The notes under the pieces are model-generated. The model made no database searches and was not told the origin of the DNA. It worked only from the letters and a program-made list of their open reading frames with translations. From assembly GCA_016935555.1 (NCBI GenBank), contig JAFGQR010000009.1:1-36674 (forward strand): a DNA stretch of 36,674 nucleotides, given 5' to 3'. Shown piece after piece: positions 9,401 to 16,019 of the stretch (positions within the stretch are counted from its first letter, which is position 1; each line of letters starts with the position of its first letter). The DNA comes from Verrucomicrobiota bacterium (GTDB lineage Bacteria; Verrucomicrobiota; Verrucomicrobiia; Limisphaerales; JAFGQR01). Made by a program: the position numbers and the translations under genes.

Positions 9401-9704
9401 CGCCGTCCCCGCGGGAGAGCGCGTCGGCGGTGGACGCCACGCGCACCTGGTACCAGGTCTGGCGCCGGTCGCGCCCGCTGGAGCGCATTTCCCAGCTCAG
9501 GCGCGGCTGGGGCGTGTCGATGCCCAGCGGATCGACCCGGTATTCGCACCGCAGCCGCCACGCCTCAAGCCCGGCATGAGCCGGCAGCGCCGCAACAGCC
9601 AGCATCCCCAGCACGAGCGCCGCCCGGCCCGGGCGGGGGGCGCCGCGGACAGGGGCCATGAAGAAGGAACCGGGAAACCATGGGGAACTCATGATCGTTC
9701 GCAT
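6456..9704 (-). CDS. Secreted alpha-L-rhamnosidase, glycoside hydrolase family 78
   Basis: A 1082-residue exported enzyme releasing terminal alpha-L-rhamnose from plant or microbial glycans. The N-terminus has a signal peptide (hydrophobic ALVLGMLAVAALPAHA, ending near residue 44). Starts at 9692 and 9659 would give a more compact signal and cannot be excluded, since none has a good Shine-Dalgarno sequence. Beta-sandwich modules follow (CEYRVDPLGID, LSWEMRS, GRSAW-type, then FHINGKRVGEDLFNPGWTDY). The (alpha/alpha)6 catalytic barrel carries the GH78 signature DCPQRDERLGWTGDAQVF (about 667-684), with its conserved acidic residues, and IWERWDGW (about 929-936), whose Glu is the probable base. 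The C-terminal beta domain has AVHVPAG. Full length and apparently intact. Together with the GH172-like and toroid-domain proteins it suggests a polysaccharide-degrading lifestyle. Confidence 0.93.
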   Translation of the reverse strand: MRTIMSSPWFPGSFFMAPVRGAPRPGRAALVLGMLAVAALPAHAGLEAWRLRCEYRVDPLGIDTPQPRLSWEMRSSGRDRRQTWYQVRVASTADALSRGDGDLWDSDTVASDQSIHVVYEGAPLRSRQPCWWSVRIGDRDGRTSAWSRPAFWEMGLLDADDWEARWIGLAQSWAGEAAWPQARWIWAAPNTGADGRPGRAETNRVPAVTLRRSFVLPPERQVARAILRLTADDYFALHVNGVPVGHNAGKPYSAAFLQEYDIRRQLRAGENRLWIVATNRQGCAGVLGQLAIEFSQGPPLTVATDGSWEAAATEGVWAAATELARPGEAPWDASNYPPMQPCPLLRKAVTFPRRVRRARLYATALGVYEFHINGKRVGEDLFNPGWTDYHQRVQYHVYDVTSLLRRGDNALGIVLGDGWYAGFVGLAGRCRYGEQPLAMAQLEVELADGSQQTIVTDGSWKAATGPLRHSDLLMGECYDARLERPGWNRPGFDDTAWQPASVVSKHVRRVAAPDAPVRKTRELRPVSVAEPKPGRFVFDLGQNLVGRVRLKARGRAGDEITLRFGEMTHPDGTLYVENLREARCTDTYVLRGGGTEVYEPRFTFHGFRYVELTGCRGRPGRDAITALVLHSDMPIAGVFECSNPLVNRLQANILWGQRGNFLSIPTDCPQRDERLGWTGDAQVFLRTATYQMDVAAFFTKWCQDVADAQRPDGAFTDVAPFVAAASGTAAWGDAGVLCPWTLYRVYGDRQLLERHYAAGQRWIAYLSNHSTNGLRPATRYGDWLSIDADTPLDLLATAYFAHSAETMARIADVLNEPEAARRYQDLFRRIRAAFNAAYVGPDGRIRGNTQTAYLMALEFDLLPPETRPRAVQHLVADLRARGDRLSTGFIGVGLLLPVLTRAGHVDLAYRLLTQDAFPSWLHSVKQGATTIWERWDGWTRERGFQTPWMNSFNHYSLGSVGRWLYESVAGIGMAEERPAFKRIVIRPHPGGGLRWARAEYQSMHGLISSRWEIRRGRFRLTVATPPNTRAAVHVPAGRLEAVRENGKPVRIGNGIREMSYEDGHAVFEVGSGRYEFSAPALP

Positions 9705-10231
9705 CTCGTGCGGCAGAAAGTGTCGGGTCCGGCGCCGCGATTCGTCAAGCGCGGTTCGCGCGGCCCGCCGAGGAGTTGCGCGGCGGCCGGCGGCCGTGCA
9801 TTCCGAGGTTGTCGGTCGCGCCTGGGGTGGAGTGCGGTCCGAACGGCGCAGCCGCCTTGGAATCTCGCAGCCGGCCGCCCCACGTCGTTCCCTGCATCCT
9901 GCGGCTGCGCATAGGCGTCAGGATAATTCCATGCGTTTTCTGGAGGGTTCCGATGGGTTCCGAGCCTGGCAGGGGCACGACGCTCCTCAATGACCAGTTT
10001 CCAGTGACCAGTTTCCAGTGAGTAGTCACTGGTAATTATCCATGATCCATTGGTCATTGAGGGGGGTGAGCCGCTGTCGCGCGTTGAGGGAGCCGCTTAA
10101 CCTGACGCGGGTGCGGGGCTGCGGGACCGTGCGCGCCATGGACACCTGTGAGAGGGACGGGCGGGCGGGCGGGCGCATTTGCGGTCGCATTTGCGGCTTG
10201 AACGGCGGGCGGGCTGGGTTAAGGTGCCATC
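9705..10231. other. Intergenic region between divergent rhamnosidase and heme operon
   Basis: About 530 bases with no credible gene. Open frames here have low-complexity or repeat-derived translations. It must hold the promoters for the minus-strand rhamnosidase gene and the plus-strand heme operon, but I could not identify convincing -35/-10 pairs. The part from 9985 to 10062 holds an inverted, 7-bp-phased repeat described separately. AAGG at 10221-10224, seven bases before GTG 10232, is a plausible ribosome-binding site for ccsA. Confidence 0.6.
9985..10062. repeat. Heptad-phased inverted repeat
   Basis: A perfect 12-bp inverted repeat, CCTCAATGACCA (9985-9996) and TGGTCATTGAGG (10051-10062), encloses a run of 7-base units in constant phase: TGACCAG, TTTCCAG, TGACCAG, TTTCCAG, TGAGTAG, TCACTGG, TAATTAT, CCATGAT, CCATTGG, TCATTGA (9991-10060). 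The first four form a perfect 14-bp tandem duplication. CCAGTGA (10001-10007) and TCACTGG (10026-10032) pair internally. Its build is analogous to the larger array at 21560-21714. Confidence 0.75.
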
Positions 10232-11068
10232 GTGGTCTTCCTGACGGACCGTGGTGCGTTTGCCGTGGCTGTAGGTTTCTACGGCGTGAGCGTGCTGTAC
10301 GCGGTGTTTTTGTGGCGGCACGGCTTTCGGCGGCACGACCGGGCCAGCTACGCGCTGCTGGGCGGCGCGTGGTGTTTTCACACGCTGGCCATGCTCAAAC
10401 GCGGGTTCGCGCTGGACCGCTGCCCCGTGACGAACCTTTTCGAGGCGACGATGTTTGTCGGGTGGGCCATGGTGGCCGCCTACCTTGCCATCGGCTGGTG
10501 GTCCCGGCTCCGGTTCCTGGGGGCGTTCGCGTCGCCGGTGCTGCTGGCGCTGGGCGTGTTTGCGTTGTACCCGGGTCTGGACACCCCGGGTTTGGACGGC
10601 GCGTTCAGCCGGGGCATCCTCAGCCTGCATGCGTCGCTGGTGCTCCTTTCCTACGGCGCGTTCGGGATGAGTTGCGTGGCCGCCCTGATGTACCTGACGC
10701 AAGCCCACACGCTCAAGTTCGACAAACCGCGCGTGCTGGCGTCGCGCCTGCCGCCCATCGAGCGGCTGGAACAGGTGATGAGCCGGGCGCTGCTGGCGGG
10801 CGTGATCCTGCTCACCGCCGGGCTGGCGATCACCCCGGTGCTGATCCGCGAGCGGGCGGCGGCCGCGCCGGGCGCGGGTCTGCCGCTGGCCGATGCGAAG
10901 GTGATCTGGTCGGCGCTGGTCTGGCTGGCCTACGTGGTCCTGCTGGTCATGCGGTGGCGCTTCGCCCGCGGCGGGCAGCGTCTGGCATGGGGGGTGGCGG
11001 GCACGTTTGTGTTCGTGCTGCTGACGTTCTGGGGAACGCACCTGCTGTCCCCGCTGCACGGGCCGTGA
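10232..11068 (+). CDS. CcsA/HemX-type cytochrome c assembly membrane protein
   Basis: A 278-residue integral membrane protein with about eight hydrophobic helices, of the CcsA/CcmC/HemX family (heme handling for cytochrome c maturation, or control of HemA level in the HemX branch). The family signature region is seen around residues 130-158 (LSLHASLVLLSYGAFGMSCV) and the C-terminal FWGTHLLSPLH. The usual tryptophan-rich WWD motif is not obvious, which favours the HemX-like group. GTG start at 10232 with AAGG seven bases upstream. It is the first gene of the heme operon, with hemA ten bases after the stop. Location right before hemA matches the hemX-hemA order known in other bacteria. Confidence 0.8.
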   Translation: MVFLTDRGAFAVAVGFYGVSVLYAVFLWRHGFRRHDRASYALLGGAWCFHTLAMLKRGFALDRCPVTNLFEATMFVGWAMVAAYLAIGWWSRLRFLGAFASPVLLALGVFALYPGLDTPGLDGAFSRGILSLHASLVLLSYGAFGMSCVAALMYLTQAHTLKFDKPRVLASRLPPIERLEQVMSRALLAGVILLTAGLAITPVLIRERAAAAPGAGLPLADAKVIWSALVWLAYVVLLVMRWRFARGGQRLAWGVAGTFVFVLLTFWGTHLLSPLHGP

Positions 11069-11078
11069 GACGACCGCC

Positions 11079-12128
11079 ATGGCACTGATCGTTGTCGGCC
11101 TGAATCATCGCACCGCGCCGCTCACCCTGCGGGAGCAGTTCGCGGTGGCGCAGGCGCGCGTGCCCGCAACGCTGCACCTGCTGCGCCAGGAACACATCGC
11201 TGACGAGGCGGTCATCCTGTCCACCTGCAACCGGGTCGAGTTCTACATCGCCACCGCGCTGGCGCCGGGCCTGGCATTCGACGAGTTGCGGGCGTTTCTG
11301 GTTCATTGCGCGCGCTACCGGGACCCGCTGACCGACGAGATCTACCGCTACAGCGAGCCGCGCAGCCTCGAACACCTGTTCCGCGTGGCGTGCGGCATCG
11401 ACTCGATGGTGCTCGGGGAAACCGAGATTCTCGGGCAGTTGAAACAGGCCTACGAACTAGCCTTGCAACACGGCCACACCGGCAAAGTGCTCAATCAAGC
11501 CTTCCAAAAAGCCTTCCACATCGCCAAGGCCGTCCGCACCCAAACCTCCATCCAGCGCGGCAGCATCTCCGTCGCCTCCGTCGCCGTCGACCTCGCCGAA
11601 AAAATCTTCAACTCCCTCTCCGGACGCGAGGTCATCATCGTCGGCGCGGGCGACACCGGCGAAAAGGCCGCGCGCGCCCTGCTCTCGCGCGGCGCCCGGG
11701 GCGTCCTGGTCGCCAACCGCTCGCCCGAGCGCGCCCGGGCGCTGGCCTTGGAGCTGGGCGGGCGCGCGGTTCTTTTTGAGGAATGGATCGCCGAGTGCCA
11801 GCGCGTCGACATCGCCATCACCACCGCCGCCGCCCCGCATTATCTCCTGGACCGAACCCGCCTCGAGCCCGTCATGCGCGCCCGGCGGCATCGCCCCCTG
11901 TTGCTCGTCGACATCGCCGTGCCCCGCAACATCGATCCGGAAGTCCACGCCGCGGACGACGTTTACCTCTACAATATCGACGACCTGCAGGGCATCGCCG
12001 ACGACGCCCTGAAACGGCGCCAGGCCGAGATCGGCCATTGCGAGGCCATCATCCGCGACAAAGCCCGCAGCCTCCTGCGATCCCCTTCGTGCTGCGGCCT
12101 GCCGTTAACACCCGCCCCCGCCTTGTGA
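11079..12128 (+). CDS. hemA: Glutamyl-tRNA reductase, short form
   Basis: Reduces glutamyl-tRNA(Glu) to glutamate-1-semialdehyde with NADPH, the first committed step of C5 tetrapyrrole synthesis. Seen: N-terminal GLNHRTAPL, catalytic Cys50 in LSTCNRVEFY, GIDSMVLGETEILGQ, and a Rossmann domain with VIIVGAGDTGEKAA followed by VANRSPERA and LLVDIAVPRNIDP. The length is 349 residues, against about 420 in proteobacterial enzymes. The chain stops soon after the spinal helix (DALKRRQAEIGHCEAIIRD), so most of the C-terminal dimerisation domain is absent. Short HemA versions are known in the PVC group (for example Chlamydia), so this is probably a lineage trait. Eleven bases separate it from hemC. Confidence 0.92.
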   Translation: MALIVVGLNHRTAPLTLREQFAVAQARVPATLHLLRQEHIADEAVILSTCNRVEFYIATALAPGLAFDELRAFLVHCARYRDPLTDEIYRYSEPRSLEHLFRVACGIDSMVLGETEILGQLKQAYELALQHGHTGKVLNQAFQKAFHIAKAVRTQTSIQRGSISVASVAVDLAEKIFNSLSGREVIIVGAGDTGEKAARALLSRGARGVLVANRSPERARALALELGGRAVLFEEWIAECQRVDIAITTAAAPHYLLDRTRLEPVMRARRHRPLLLVDIAVPRNIDPEVHAADDVYLYNIDDLQGIADDALKRRQAEIGHCEAIIRDKARSLLRSPSCCGLPLTPAPAL

Positions 12129-12139
12129 GCCGCGCCGCC

Positions 12140-13108
12140 ATGCCTGATGCCCCAACCCCCATCCGCATCGCCACCCGGCGCAGCGCCCTCGCGCTGGCCC
12201 AGGCCCGACTCGTGCTGGCCCAATGTCAAACCGCCTTTCCCCACCTCCGGTTCCACCTGCGCCGCATCCAAACCGCGGGCGACAAACTCCGCTCCGCATC
12301 GCTGGCCGACCCCGGCGCGGCCAGGGGTTTTTTCACCAAGGCGATCGAGGTGGCCTTGCTCCACCGCAGCGCCGACCTGGCCGTCCATAGCCTCAAAGAC
12401 CTCCCCACCGAGCTGCCCCCCGCACTGATCCTCGGCGCCGTCACCGCCCGCGCCGACGTCCGGGATGTGCTCGTTCTCGCGTGCCGATCCGCACTCGCGC
12501 GCCGCCGTCACTCCCTTCATGCCCCGTGGGAAACGCTGCCCGGGGGCGCCGTCGTCGCCACCAGCAGCACCCGGCGCCGCGCCCAGATGCTGGCGCTGCG
12601 CCCTGACCTGAACGTCGTTCCCCTGCGCGGCAACGTCGGCACCCGACTCCGCAAACTCGCCGCATCCCGGGAGTTCGCCGCGACGCTCCTTGCCGCGGCC
12701 GGCCTGGAGCGGCTGGGCATCCGGATCCGGCCCGGCGGCCAACTTGCCGGCCCCGGCGTTCCGCCCGGCCTGTGCGCCGTGCCGGTCGACCCCGAGGCGA
12801 TGCTGCCGGCCGTCGGCCAGGCGGCCCTGGGCATCGAGGTTCGCGCCGACAACGCCTCCGCGCGCGCGGTGTGCGCCCGGCTCGACCACCCCGCCACGCA
12901 TGCATGCGTGAGCGCCGAACGCGCGTTCCTCCGCGCCATGGGCGGCGGCTGCCACCTGGCCGTCGCCGCCTACGCCACCGTCGAACACCACCGGCTGCGG
13001 CTGCGGGCCGTGTCGTTCCTGGGCGGCGCGCCCCGACGGGCCGAAGAGTGCGCCGCGATCGAGGAAGCCGAAACGCTGGGACGCGCCGTTGCGCAGAAAC
13101 TGCTATGA
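12140..13108 (+). CDS. hemC: Porphobilinogen deaminase (hydroxymethylbilane synthase)
   Basis: Condenses four porphobilinogens into hydroxymethylbilane. The 322-residue product starts at ATG 12140 (the longer open frame upstream is a shadow of hemA). Seen: RIATRRSALALAQARLV at the N-terminus, catalytic Asp87 in VHSLKDLPTELP, TSSTRRRAQMLALRP with the substrate-binding arginines, LRGNVGTRLRKL, MLPAVGQAALGIEVR, and the dipyrromethane-cofactor Cys271 in GGGCHLAVAAYA. All key residues are present and length is normal. The stop overlaps the start of the hemD-like gene as ATGA (13105-13108), indicating coupled translation. Confidence 0.95.
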   Translation: MPDAPTPIRIATRRSALALAQARLVLAQCQTAFPHLRFHLRRIQTAGDKLRSASLADPGAARGFFTKAIEVALLHRSADLAVHSLKDLPTELPPALILGAVTARADVRDVLVLACRSALARRRHSLHAPWETLPGGAVVATSSTRRRAQMLALRPDLNVVPLRGNVGTRLRKLAASREFAATLLAAAGLERLGIRIRPGGQLAGPGVPPGLCAVPVDPEAMLPAVGQAALGIEVRADNASARAVCARLDHPATHACVSAERAFLRAMGGGCHLAVAAYATVEHHRLRLRAVSFLGGAPRRAEECAAIEEAETLGRAVAQKLL

Positions 13109-14298
13109 AACCCATGGGCACAGTCTATCTCGTCGGCGCCGGCCCGGGCGATCCCGGGCTGCTCACCGTGCGCGGCGCCGAATTGATGAGGCGGGCGGAC
13201 GCCCTGGTGTGCGACGCCACCGTTCATCCCGATCTGCTGCACCTGGCCCGCCCCGACGCCGAACGCATCTGGCTGGCCCGCGCGCCAGCTGCCGAGCCGC
13301 CCTCCCGAACCGCGGCGATCGCGCTGATGGTGGCCCGCGCCTCCGCCGGCCAATGCGTGGTGCGCCTCAGCAGCGGCGATTCGTATGTGTTCGGCTCCTG
13401 CGGTGACGAAGCCGAGGCCCTGGCCCGCGCGGGCATCCCCTTCGAGGTCGTGCCGGGGGTCCTGCCCGTGGCCGGCGACGCCGTCGCGCAGCGGTCCAAG
13501 CTGAACTGGTTCGAGCGCCGGCCGCTCTTTGGCCGGCGGGTGGTCGTCACCCGCGCCGCCCATCAAATCCCGTCTCTGAAACGCCCGCTGGCGGAGCTGG
13601 GAGCCGACGTGTTGGAGGTGCCTTGCATCCGGATCGGCCCCACGCCGAACCGGCGGGAACTGGTCGACGCCCTGGGAGGATTGGGCGAATACGACTGGCT
13701 CGTGTTCACCAGCGCCAATGGCGTCCACGCGTTCTTCGACTATTTCTTCAAGGCATTCGAGGACGTCCGCAGCCTCGGCGCCCTGCGCCTGGCCGCCGTC
13801 GGCCCCGGAACCGCCGCCGCCCTGGAGGCGCTGCACCTCAAGGTCGACGTCGTGCCCAAGGAAGCCCTCGGCAGCGCCGTCGCCAAGGCCCTCGGCGCCT
13901 ACGAAAGCATGGAAAACCTCAAAGTCCTCCTCATGCGCGCCCAAAAAGCCAATCCCGACCTGCCCCGGGCGCTTTCCGGCCTCGGCGCCATCGTCGATGA
14001 CATCGCCTGCTACCAGACCCTGCCGGAAACCGGGGACGCCACCGGCGACGCCGCGCGCCTGCTGGCGGAAGGCGCCGAGTGGGCCACGTTCACAAGCGGC
14101 TCCACCGTTGACAGTTTCCACGCGCGATTCGACCTGCCAGGCCTCCTCGCCCGGTTTCCCCGCATGAGACTCGCCTCCATCGGACCCGAGACCACCAAGG
14201 CGCTCGCCGCCCTGGGTCTCACCCCGGCGCTCGAAGCCCGCGAACATACCATCGACGGCCTCGTCAAGGCACTCGCTCTCGGCGCCCGCCATCCGTAG
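13105..14298 (+). CDS. hemD: Uroporphyrinogen-III synthase with a collapsed N-terminal SUMT domain
   Basis: A 397-residue fusion. The C-terminal part (about residues 133-395) is HemD, which cyclises hydroxymethylbilane to uroporphyrinogen III: WFERRPLFGRRVVVTRA, DWLVFTSANGV, AAVGPGTAAAL, VLLMRA, WATFTSGSTVDSF and ASIGPETTKAL are its usual blocks. The N-terminal part starts like a uroporphyrinogen-III methyltransferase (YLVGAGPGDPGLLTVRGAEL, 8-27) but reaches only PFEVVPGV (112-119) before jumping to the linker GDAVAQRSKLNWFE (124-137), so about 110-120 residues of the methyltransferase are missing. The usual GGDPFVFGRGG reads SGDSYVFGSCG. I infer that the methyltransferase is vestigial and HemD is functional. 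The ATG overlaps the hemC stop by 4 bases. Confidence 0.88.
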   Translation: MKPMGTVYLVGAGPGDPGLLTVRGAELMRRADALVCDATVHPDLLHLARPDAERIWLARAPAAEPPSRTAAIALMVARASAGQCVVRLSSGDSYVFGSCGDEAEALARAGIPFEVVPGVLPVAGDAVAQRSKLNWFERRPLFGRRVVVTRAAHQIPSLKRPLAELGADVLEVPCIRIGPTPNRRELVDALGGLGEYDWLVFTSANGVHAFFDYFFKAFEDVRSLGALRLAAVGPGTAAALEALHLKVDVVPKEALGSAVAKALGAYESMENLKVLLMRAQKANPDLPRALSGLGAIVDDIACYQTLPETGDATGDAARLLAEGAEWATFTSGSTVDSFHARFDLPGLLARFPRMRLASIGPETTKALAALGLTPALEAREHTIDGLVKALALGARHP

Positions 14299-14353
14299 CC
14301 CTCGGCGCCGCGCAAGCCACGCCCGAACGACACGGCGCGCCCGGAATCCGCCG

Positions 14354-15829
14354 TCAACCCAAGGCGCCGGCGTTGCGATACCGCTGCAGCTCCGCCGCGC
14401 GGATCTCGGGTGTCCAGCGCAGCCTGGGGCCCATCCAGTCGGCAACACGCTCGGCCCGCTGGCGGGCGTCGGGGCAATACTGCTGCCAGCTGGCGCGCCG
14501 CACCATGACGTCCTCCACATGCACGGCCCATTCGCGCGCGCAGTAGTGTTCGACCACGTCGCGCGTGCACGGCGGAGGCTCGATGCCGCTCACCCCGGCG
14601 GTTTCGGCCGCGGGCAGAAGCGGCTGGCCCGCCGTCCGGCACGGCGCCACTTGCGGCGCCCGCGGATAGTTCCGGCTCAGCCACCGGGCGATGGCATCGA
14701 TGGTCTGCTCCGCCATGCGGCGGTAGGTGGTGAGCTTGCCGCCCGCAACATCCCACCAGCCGGGCTCGGGATTGCGGATCTGATGGGAGCGCGAGATGTC
14801 CGAAGGCTTGCCGCGCGGGGAGGCGATCAGCGGGCGCAATCCGGCCCACACGCTGATCACTTCGGCGGGACGCAGGCACGCGGCGGGGAAGAACCGGTTG
14901 ACCACCTGGAGCACGTAGTCCACATCGGCAGCCTCGGCCGTGACGTGGTCGAGCGAGCCGGCATAGTCCGTGTCCGTCGTGCCCAAAACGGTGCGTTCGC
15001 GCCAGGGAATGGCAAACAGGATGCGCTTGCCCTCCGTCATCACCACGCTGTCCGGCGGCGCCAGCCGGGCCCGGTCGACCACCAGATGAATCCCCTTTGT
15101 CAAACGCAGCTTCACGCGGCTGTGCGGGACCTGCTCCGCCCACGGCCCCGCCGCGTTGACCACGGTGCGGGAACGGACGCGCAGCGCGTTGCCCGTGACG
15201 CGATCCTCGAGTTCGCACGTCCAGCCGCCGCTGCGGGCCGCCGCGTGGAACTTCGCGTAGTTCAGCAACACGGCCCCGCTGCGCTCCGCTGAGCGCAGCG
15301 TGTCCAGCACCAGCCGCGCGTCGTTGGTCAATCCGTCGAAGTAACGCACGGCCCCGGTCAGGTTCGTGGCCGAGAGACCCGGCACCCGCTCCAACACCTC
15401 GCGCGAGTCCAGCCACGTGGACCGCCCCAGGTTCCGGCCCTGGCACAGGATATCATACAGCTTGACCCCAATCTTGAGCTGCCATAACACCCAGTGCCGG
15501 TTGCCGCGGTAGGTGGGGAACAGAAACGGAAGAGGCTCGGCCAGGTGGGGCGCGATGCGGTGGAGAATGGTCTTTTCGACGCTGGCCTCGTGGACGAGCC
15601 CGAGGCGCCCCTGCGCCAGATAACGCAGCCCGCCATGAAGCAAACGGGTCGAACGGCTGCTGGTCCCAAACGCGAAATCGTGCTGGTCCACCAGCCCCAC
15701 CCGCAACCCGCGCATCGCCGCATCCCGCGCCACGCCGGCTCCGACGATCCCCCCGCCGATGATGAACACATCCAGCGGGCCGTCGGTGAGGCGCTGCCGG
15801 GCCGTCTCGCGCTGCCGGGTTGGAGTCAT
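14354..15829 (-). CDS. glpD: Aerobic glycerol-3-phosphate dehydrogenase (FAD)
   Basis: A 491-residue FAD-dependent dehydrogenase oxidising sn-glycerol-3-phosphate to dihydroxyacetone phosphate and passing electrons to quinone at the inner membrane. Start set at ATG 15829, just before the FAD dinucleotide fold DVFIIGGGIVGAGVARDAAM (20-39). The frame stays open upstream but its translation is low complexity. Other family blocks: FAFGTSSRSTRLLHGGLRYL, YFDGLTNDARLVLDTLRSAE, NAAGPWAEQV, KGIHLVVDRARL, ERTVLGTTDTDYAG, WAGLRPLIASP and WWDVAGGKLTTYRRMAEQ, then the helical C-terminal DAO_C domain (EHYCAREWAVHVEDVMVRR). Apparently complete. No glpF or glpK neighbour is present. It is convergent with the heme operon across 55 bases. 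Confidence 0.92.
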   Translation of the reverse strand: MTPTRQRETARQRLTDGPLDVFIIGGGIVGAGVARDAAMRGLRVGLVDQHDFAFGTSSRSTRLLHGGLRYLAQGRLGLVHEASVEKTILHRIAPHLAEPLPFLFPTYRGNRHWVLWQLKIGVKLYDILCQGRNLGRSTWLDSREVLERVPGLSATNLTGAVRYFDGLTNDARLVLDTLRSAERSGAVLLNYAKFHAAARSGGWTCELEDRVTGNALRVRSRTVVNAAGPWAEQVPHSRVKLRLTKGIHLVVDRARLAPPDSVVMTEGKRILFAIPWRERTVLGTTDTDYAGSLDHVTAEAADVDYVLQVVNRFFPAACLRPAEVISVWAGLRPLIASPRGKPSDISRSHQIRNPEPGWWDVAGGKLTTYRRMAEQTIDAIARWLSRNYPRAPQVAPCRTAGQPLLPAAETAGVSGIEPPPCTRDVVEHYCAREWAVHVEDVMVRRASWQQYCPDARQRAERVADWMGPRLRWTPEIRAAELQRYRNAGALG

Positions 15830-16019
15830 ACGCGGCCATCCTCCCGCGCAGACGGGCATAGGCGCGGCCAGGCACGGTGGCGGCGGCGCCGCCACATCCC
15901 CGGCGCCCGCCCGGGGACGCCTTCCGCCCGGGCTCGCCAGCGCCTGTTGCCGGCCGGCGTCAGCATGTTCAGAGGCATGACTGTGGTTTGCGGGTCCGTT
16001 GGCCCAACCCACGCGCCTT

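Noticed and set aside
9689-10057. Minus-strand frame of 122 codons upstream of the heme operon
   Set aside because: Its start reads through the heptad repeat (ETGHWKLV-like peptide) and the rest is antisense or low complexity; not a gene.
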